From assembly GCF_900111005.1 (NCBI RefSeq), contig NZ_FOFV01000009.1, positions 62,001 to 126,000 of the forward strand: DNA of 64,000 nt. The letters are read 5' to 3'. The notes under the pieces were generated by a model. The model had not been told where the DNA came from. It saw nothing but the letters and a program-made list of their open reading frames with translations, and did not search any database. Source of the DNA: Lentzea albida. Its GTDB lineage: Bacteria; Actinomycetota; Actinomycetes; Mycobacteriales; Pseudonocardiaceae. The translations under genes and the position numbers were made by a program. Below, piece by piece: positions 58,647 through 64,000 of the stretch; positions within the stretch are counted from its first letter, which is position 1, and each line of letters begins with the position of its first letter.

Positions 58647-60443
58647 ATGTCGCAGCCCACCCCTTTCCACCGCATGCCGTGGGCCGACTTCGACGCCTTC
58701 GCACGCCTGAACGGGGACGCGTCCATGATCGGCCGGTTGCGCGCGGCCGAACTCAGCAGGCGCAAGCTGCTCGTGCACGCACTGCTCGAAGCGTCCGCGA
58801 AAACGCCAGGGGCGTTCGGGCCGCTGCCGCCGCTCGAGGCGGTCTGGGACCTGCTCGCGCGGGTTGAGAACGTGTCACCGGCCGCCCTCGACCGGGTGTT
58901 CGCGCACCCCTACACCGGGAGCTGGGCCGGGTACTCGACGAGGTTGCTGACCCACGGCGCGGCCGGTGTTTGTCCGTTGTGGACCCACCTCGGCCACGTG
59001 CACGCGCTCGCGGCCGCGGCGGCGATCACGGCCGACCTGGACTTCGAGATCGCGGTACCGCTGTGGGAGGGCAACGCGGCACTGCCTTCACTGGGGACGG
59101 CGCGGTTGCCTGCCGCGGACCGCTTCTCCACGGCGGTGGTGAGCGGTGGACGCGGCCGCTACGCCGTCCGCGGTGAGAGCGGCGAGGTCCGGCTGCCGGC
59201 CAGGCTCGACGCCGATTCCCCCGGCTGGTGGGCACTGCGCACGTGCCGGGCCGGTGACGCGGCGAGCCGGCTCTCGGTGACCCTGGACGACCTCGACCCC
59301 TACCGCGGGCTGCACGAGCCGCTGCCGCCGGACCGGCTGGCGAGCACCGCGACCGCCACCTGGCGACGTCTGCTGAGCGAAGCCTGGGACCTGCTGCGAG
59401 ACGTCACACCGGATCTGGCCGGGATGATCGCCGCCGGTCTGAACTCCGTGGTGCCCAAGCCGAACGTGCCGTTCCAGAACCCGAGCGCGTCGACCGGCGA
59501 GGCCTTCGGCAGTGTCGTGATCGGGCTGCCCGAGAACTCCGCCGATCTGGCCGCCACCCTGGTCCACGAGCACCAGCACATCGTGCTCGGCGGGATCCTC
59601 CACCTGGCGCGGTTGTACGAGAACGACCGCACGGAGCGGATTTACGTGCCCTGGCGGGACGATCCCCGCCCTCTCAGCGGTGCGTACCAGGGCGTCACCG
59701 CGTTCTTCGGCGTGACCTCGTTCTGGCGCGCCACGGCCCGATCAGGGACATCGCGACGGGCGGTGTTCGAGTTCGCCCATTGGCGGGGCCAGACGTGGCG
59801 GACACTGCTGACTCTGCGCAAGGATCCGACGCTGACCGAAGCGGGACGACGTTTTCTGGACGGCATCGCCGAAGTGCTCGGACCGTGGCAGCACGATCCG
59901 GTGCCCGAGGACGTCCTGGAACTGACCGAACTGCTCGCCGCCGATCACCGGGCCGGTTGGCTCCTGCGGCACCTGCGGCCGGATCACGCGGTGGTCTCCG
60001 CGGCAGCAGCCGCCTGGCTGGCCGGCGACGCGCGGCCTCCTGTCGTCCTGGCGCCGGCCGATCTCCCCCCGACGCCGGTGCCGGACGGACCGTGGTCGCG
60101 AAGCCGGGCGACGTTGCTGCGCCTTGCCCTGAGCCGGGATGGGCACGAGGACTGGCGGACGGTCCCCGGCGCCACCGAGGCGGACTTCGCCCTGATCACC
60201 GGACACCACGTCGACGCGGCCCGCGGCTACCGCGCGGAGCTGCGCGCCGACCCCGACCGGCCGGTCGCACTGGTGGGGCTGGGACTCGCCCTGAACGCGG
60301 CCGGTCCCAACCCGGCCGCACGCGCACTGCTGCACTGCCCGGAAATGGTGCGTGCGGTGCACCGGGAACTCCGGCGCACCGCACTCGACGTACCGACACC
60401 GGAGAAGCTCGCCTGGTGGCTCGGCCAGCTCGTCTCCGGCTGA
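58647..60443 (+). CDS. Stand-alone HExxH peptide-modification enzyme
   Basis: 598 residues. The core is TLVHEHQHIVLGGILHL with H307-E308-H-Q-H311, followed by RIYVPWRDDPRPLSGAYQGVTAFFGVTSFWRA, the conserved surroundings of the HExxH putative peptide-modification family (recently viewed as iron/2-oxoglutarate-dependent peptide beta-hydroxylases). In FxSxx systems this domain is usually fused to a radical SAM domain (FxsB); no CxxxCxxC is present here, so it acts alone or with a partner outside the window. A TPR-like C-terminus (about 510-560) may bind the peptide. Confidence 0.85.
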   Translation: MSQPTPFHRMPWADFDAFARLNGDASMIGRLRAAELSRRKLLVHALLEASAKTPGAFGPLPPLEAVWDLLARVENVSPAALDRVFAHPYTGSWAGYSTRLLTHGAAGVCPLWTHLGHVHALAAAAAITADLDFEIAVPLWEGNAALPSLGTARLPAADRFSTAVVSGGRGRYAVRGESGEVRLPARLDADSPGWWALRTCRAGDAASRLSVTLDDLDPYRGLHEPLPPDRLASTATATWRRLLSEAWDLLRDVTPDLAGMIAAGLNSVVPKPNVPFQNPSASTGEAFGSVVIGLPENSADLAATLVHEHQHIVLGGILHLARLYENDRTERIYVPWRDDPRPLSGAYQGVTAFFGVTSFWRATARSGTSRRAVFEFAHWRGQTWRTLLTLRKDPTLTEAGRRFLDGIAEVLGPWQHDPVPEDVLELTELLAADHRAGWLLRHLRPDHAVVSAAAAAWLAGDARPPVVLAPADLPPTPVPDGPWSRSRATLLRLALSRDGHEDWRTVPGATEADFALITGHHVDAARGYRAELRADPDRPVALVGLGLALNAAGPNPAARALLHCPEMVRAVHRELRRTALDVPTPEKLAWWLGQLVSG

Positions 60444-60449
60444 GGCCCG

Positions 60450-63400
60450 CTACATCAGGATCGGGTCGATGTCGCAGTTGGCCCGCATCCCCTTGATCGC
60501 GGCGATGGTGCCGGGATGCCCTTCGCCGAGCACCTTGCGATACCTGTCCAGCACCGGCTCGTGGTGCTGCTCGGCCTCTTCCAGACGCCCCGCGACCCGC
60601 AGGTCGTGACCGTGGTTGAGCGACGCAGCCAGCAGAGTGGGGTGGTTGACACCGAACACCTGGCCACCACGCTGCACGGCGTCCTGTCCCAGCGCGATCG
60701 CCCGATCGATCTCGCCGAGGGCTGCGAGGTCGCTCGCCAGGTTGATCATGGCGATGATCGCGTAGGGGTGGTTCGGGCCGAGGCGGCCGCGGAAGAGTTC
60801 CAACGCCCGTTCGTCGAGCTCCCGGGCTTCGGCGACCTCGCCCTTGAGCCGCATCGTCAACGCCAGGTCGACGGTCGCGAGGACGGTGTGCGGGTGGTCG
60901 TCGCCCAGAGCGCGCCGATACCGCTCGAACGTGTCCTCTCCCAGGGTCTTCGAGGCTTCGAGCTCGCCCGCGTGACGAAGATCGATCGAATGCGCCACGG
61001 CGCAGGCCAACCGGGTCTGGTGGTCGTGGCCGTACAGCAACGTGAACTGGGCCAGTGCCGGAGTGGACAGCTCCAGTGCTCGCGCGTGGTCACCGTCCTT
61101 GCGGCGCAACACCGACAGGAGGAACGACCTGGTCGACTGCTCCGGGCTGTCCGCGGGGAAACGCATCCGGTACGTCTCGGCGAACTTCTCCATGTCGATG
61201 CGGGCGCGCATGTACTCGCCCGCCTCGCGCCTGTCGACGATCTCCGCGGAGTAGCTGCTGACCGTCCTCGGGTGGTCGGGCCCGAGCACCTCGCTGCGGC
61301 GGTCCGCGGTGTCGCGGTCGAGTTCGGCCGCCGCGACGTACTCGCCGGACAGCCGGAGGCTGATGCCGTGCTGGTACGCCGCTTTGAGGGTCTCCGGGTC
61401 GTCGTCCCCGAACAGGCGCCTGGACTTGGTGAGGATCTCCTCGCTCAGCTTCGCCGCCGTGGCGAAGTCCCCCTGTGCCCGGAGGTCGGTCACGACGTTG
61501 GCCTGGACGGTGAGCACCTCCTCGCTGTCCTCACCGGTCACCGAGATCTGGCGCTGCAGGGTGCGCTGGTTGATCCGCGAGGCTTCCTCGTACCTGCCCA
61601 CGACCCACAGGTAGAAGCCGAGGCGTGCGGCCACGTACAACGACTGCGGATGGGTGGGGCCGAGTTTGCGTTCGAACGCCTCGCTGACCCGCTCGGCCAG
61701 GCGCGCGGCCTCGTCGTGGTCGCCCCACGCGGACAGGAAGCGCATCACGTTGATGATGAGCTGCCGGGGCCAGTCCTCGTCGCACTCGACGATGTCGGAC
61801 GCGTAGGCGTGCGGCAGCAGCTCGCGGTAGCGCGACCAGTGCTTGCTCGAATCGGGGTCGTTGGGGTCGAGGCTGGCCAGGAGCTGGTGCGCCCCGTGCT
61901 TCATCTGCGCGTGCAGCTGCGGCGCCATGGTGCGGTTGCGCAGCACCAACTGGACCAACCTGTGCAGCTGCAGGGTGTTGTTGCCGTGGTCGATCTTCGC
62001 CAGGCCGTACCGGTTGATGTCGCGGATCGCCCTGGCGAGCTTGATCGGGTCGCGCAGGGCCGCGTCCAGCTCCGGGGAGATCGACACCCGGCTGACGCCG
62101 GTGAACAGGTCGCGGGAGATCGGCTCCGGCGAGTAGAACGCGCAGATGTGCAGGATCTGGTGCGCAGCCGGGTTGCGCTTCTTCAGCTCGTCGAACGACA
62201 CGTTCCAGGCGGCGGCGACCGAACGCTCGTAGTCCGTCTGGGCGGACGTGTCGAGGATTTCCGCGACGGACTCGTCGAACAGCCTCAGGTACTCGCTCAC
62301 GGGCATGCCGGTGACCGCACGCCAGGCCGCGGCCTGCTCCACGGCCAGCGGCAGGTCGCCGAGCTTCTCCGCCAGCACGTTCGCGTCCGCCTCGTCGATC
62401 TCCGGGCCGCGCTTGCCGAGCAGTTCGATGCTCTCCCGCCGATCGAACACCGCGAGTTCCAGTGGCCTGGCGACGCCCGCCCAGTCCGGGTTGCGGGAGG
62501 TGATCAGCACCTCGCCGGGACCGTTGGCCGGGAAGAACGGGCGCACTTCCTCGGGACTCTCGGCGGCGTCGAAGACGAGCAGCCAGCGGCGGAACGGCCG
62601 GCCGACGCGCAGGGCCTCGCGGACGGCGGGCACGGCGGTGTTCGCCTCGGTGGCGCCGGGCAGTCCGAGCTGACGCGCGAGTTCGGTGAGACCGGCGCGG
62701 ATCTGGGTCGGCCGGGCCGCCTCGATCCACCAGATGAGGTCGTAGTCCTGCAGGTGGCGGTAGATGTACTCGGTCGCCATCTGCGTCTTGCCGATACCGC
62801 CCATGCCGTGCAGCGCGGACGGCAGCACCGCGGTGGCACCACCGGCCGTCAGGCGTTTGCCCAGCTGGTCCAGCAGTTCTTCGCGGCCGGTGAAGTTCGG
62901 ATTTCGCGGCGGGACATTTCCCCAGATGACGGGAGGATCATCCGACCTCCGCTCGTGAAACGTCCTCGAGCTCGAAGCGGGAAGAACTGTCATACCGCTC
63001 ACCTCGGGGAGGTCGTTGTCGCGCGACCCGGCGGATTGCGCCGCGTTCGATGCGGAATACGCGGGTGGTTCGGATACCGTGGTCGTGCTGGCGCGCTCGG
63101 CCGCATCGGACATTTTCTTGCTCGCTATCCTAGGCTCACTGGGCTTGATTGATTCAGCATGGCCGCCGCCGCGTCTCACAGCATCGCCCAGCCGATCAGC
63201 GCGTGAGAGGTAAGGACCCGACAACGCTCCCATCACCGCACGCTGGAGCCCGACTTCAGCGGCTGTCGAAACAGAGGGAACGGGGTCCGGGGTGTTGTCT
63301 GGATCCACTATGGCGTCACGGAGACGTCTCAGTGCCGGAATACGATCCCCGAATACCGCGGCAGCCGTTTGCACGACACCCGCGGTTTCGGACCGCCGAG

Positions 63401-64000
63401 CGCCGCTGAGCAGCAGTTCTCGCACTTTCTCGGGAAAGACGAAAGCAGTGGAGTCCCAAGCAGGAACTCCACGGCCGACGGGAGAATAGTGCACCACTCC
63501 GCTCAGAAGCAATTCGCTGAGGTGCTCGGTTTTCGCCTCCGGGACGAATTGATGGCGAATGAGTTTCACGACTTCGGGGTGAGCCGGGACCGCCGCCAGC
63601 AACGTCGCGAGCCGGAGCGCCGGCGGTGAGGCGAGGCTTCTGAACCTGCCCACGTGCTCTTTCGCCGACAGGTCGCCGTTGGTCGCGGTCGCGGTCTCAC
63701 GGGTGGCGAGCACCACCGTTCCGGCGGCCGGACCGCGGTGGCCCGCCGTGATCAAGCGCGCCCACCACTTCAGGTAACGAGGTTGCAATTCGATCACGGG
63801 CACCGCGACGGCGCCGTTGCGCAGGTGCGCCTGCGGGTCCTCCTCCAGCCACGCGTCGGGCAGGTCGTAGGTCCAGCGGCCGTTGGGGCGCATCGCGGCC
63901 GGCACGGTCAGGTTCGCGCGGTGCAGCGGCACGGCACCACGGCCCCACAGCCACTGCGGCAGGAGGTGCAGCACGCTCACGGGCATGGACCGCGCCCATC
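60450..64000 (-). CDS. fxsT: FxsT-like SAV_2336/NB-ARC/TPR protein (cut by window edge)
   Basis: At least 1,183 codons, open at the right edge; upstream in-frame codons before ATG 63986 (reading WARS) suggest the true start lies beyond. N-terminus: SAV_2336-like domain (LLPQWLWGRGAVPLH; WTYDLPDAW; VPVIELQPRYLKWWARLI). Middle: VIWGNVPPRNPNFTGREELLDQL and an NB-ARC P-loop ALHGMGGIGKTQMATEYIYRH (near 62795), with LLVFDAAE. C-terminus: about ten TPR units and the ending RANCDIDPILM, like the CDIEPP end of FxSxx-system TPR proteins. Convergent, 6 bp from the HExxH gene. Likely a STAND-type regulator or assembly ATPase of the peptide system. Confidence 0.85.
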   Translation of the reverse strand, partial: WARSMPVSVLHLLPQWLWGRGAVPLHRANLTVPAAMRPNGRWTYDLPDAWLEEDPQAHLRNGAVAVPVIELQPRYLKWWARLITAGHRGPAAGTVVLATRETATATNGDLSAKEHVGRFRSLASPPALRLATLLAAVPAHPEVVKLIRHQFVPEAKTEHLSELLLSGVVHYSPVGRGVPAWDSTAFVFPEKVRELLLSGARRSETAGVVQTAAAVFGDRIPALRRLRDAIVDPDNTPDPVPSVSTAAEVGLQRAVMGALSGPYLSRADRLGDAVRRGGGHAESIKPSEPRIASKKMSDAAERASTTTVSEPPAYSASNAAQSAGSRDNDLPEVSGMTVLPASSSRTFHERRSDDPPVIWGNVPPRNPNFTGREELLDQLGKRLTAGGATAVLPSALHGMGGIGKTQMATEYIYRHLQDYDLIWWIEAARPTQIRAGLTELARQLGLPGATEANTAVPAVREALRVGRPFRRWLLVFDAAESPEEVRPFFPANGPGEVLITSRNPDWAGVARPLELAVFDRRESIELLGKRGPEIDEADANVLAEKLGDLPLAVEQAAAWRAVTGMPVSEYLRLFDESVAEILDTSAQTDYERSVAAAWNVSFDELKKRNPAAHQILHICAFYSPEPISRDLFTGVSRVSISPELDAALRDPIKLARAIRDINRYGLAKIDHGNNTLQLHRLVQLVLRNRTMAPQLHAQMKHGAHQLLASLDPNDPDSSKHWSRYRELLPHAYASDIVECDEDWPRQLIINVMRFLSAWGDHDEAARLAERVSEAFERKLGPTHPQSLYVAARLGFYLWVVGRYEEASRINQRTLQRQISVTGEDSEEVLTVQANVVTDLRAQGDFATAAKLSEEILTKSRRLFGDDDPETLKAAYQHGISLRLSGEYVAAAELDRDTADRRSEVLGPDHPRTVSSYSAEIVDRREAGEYMRARIDMEKFAETYRMRFPADSPEQSTRSFLLSVLRRKDGDHARALELSTPALAQFTLLYGHDHQTRLACAVAHSIDLRHAGELEASKTLGEDTFERYRRALGDDHPHTVLATVDLALTMRLKGEVAEARELDERALELFRGRLGPNHPYAIIAMINLASDLAALGEIDRAIALGQDAVQRGGQVFGVNHPTLLAASLNHGHDLRVAGRLEEAEQHHEPVLDRYRKVLGEGHPGTIAAIKGMRANCDIDPILM

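Noticed and set aside
60516..63152. Long open frame (878 codons) opposite the NB-ARC/TPR gene
   Set aside because: Antisense shadow caused by high third-position GC; its translation is Val/Arg/Gly-rich without domains, while the opposite strand has clear P-loop and TPR motifs.
60450..64000. NB-ARC/TPR protein as a stand-alone STAND antiphage gene
   Set aside because: The VIWGNVPPRNPNFTGRE and CDIDP-like signatures and the neighbouring HExxH and FxSxx-like genes fit the RiPP-associated FxsT type better; a defence role is not excluded.

Overview
The window is about 70% GC, with dense genes, frequent GTG/TTG starts and many 1-8 bp stop/start overlaps. Its gene content (FxSxx-type peptide genes, a SAV_2336-NB-ARC-TPR protein, a PASTA-less Ser/Thr kinase, P450-ferredoxin pairs, an HbpS-like secreted protein, many TetR/LacI/DeoR regulators) indicates a mycelial actinomycete, most likely Pseudonocardiales (Lentzea/Saccharothrix-like). 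No tRNA, rRNA, CRISPR array or complete transposase was seen. All functional names come from reading the translated sequence, without database searches.

Layout, left half. 0-4.6 kb holds small housekeeping or accessory genes (edge-truncated lipoprotein, DUF6886, PH-domain, DoxX, HxlR regulator divergent from an acyl-CoA dehydrogenase, VOC protein, short methyltransferase) and ends in a 167-bp palindromic MITE-like element. 4.7-11.6 kb is a minus-strand sugar-uptake operon: DeoR/LacI hybrid regulator, lipoprotein binding protein, two permeases, 2-hydroxyacid dehydrogenase and DUF2264 hydrolase. Two identical-type 13-bp operators sit before the regulator and before the binding protein. 11.7-13.7 kb is an epimerase followed by a three-polypeptide cobalt-type nitrile hydratase-family enzyme. 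13.7-24 kb holds an MFS transporter, an animal-type haem peroxidase, STAS and S4 proteins, DUF4419/sirtuin/GH5 in series, a class A beta-lactamase and a PAP2 phosphatase. 24-28.4 kb has a TetR regulator divergent from a metallo-beta-lactamase-fold gene, then a sensor kinase/response regulator pair divergent from an HbpS-like secreted protein, resembling the SenS-SenR-HbpS redox system.

Right half. 28-40 kb holds mixed metabolic genes (glutamine amidotransferase, cupin, orphan flavoprotein, trpF, DeoR regulator, P450, secreted subtilase). 40.1-49.5 kb is a sulfur island: LysR regulator, YeiH-type exporter and cysteine dioxygenase; then a TetR regulator divergent from cysD-cysNC (APS/PAPS synthesis), followed by DUF1214, sulfotransferase, SDR and SRPBCC genes. 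Related operator sequences precede both cysD and the DUF1214 gene, so a dedicated PAPS supply appears to be co-regulated with a small-molecule sulfation pathway. 49.8-52 kb is a TetR regulator divergent from a P450-ferredoxin pair. 52-58 kb holds a cupin, a transmembrane Ser/Thr kinase, a tannase-family esterase, a MarR/monooxygenase pair, a calerythrin-like EF-hand protein and a methionine aminopeptidase.

58.4-64 kb is a putative RiPP locus: a 63-residue FxSxx-like precursor, a stand-alone HExxH peptide-modification enzyme, and a convergent SAV_2336/NB-ARC/TPR protein (FxsT-like) that runs off the right edge. This locus and the sulfation locus are the most promising less-described systems here.
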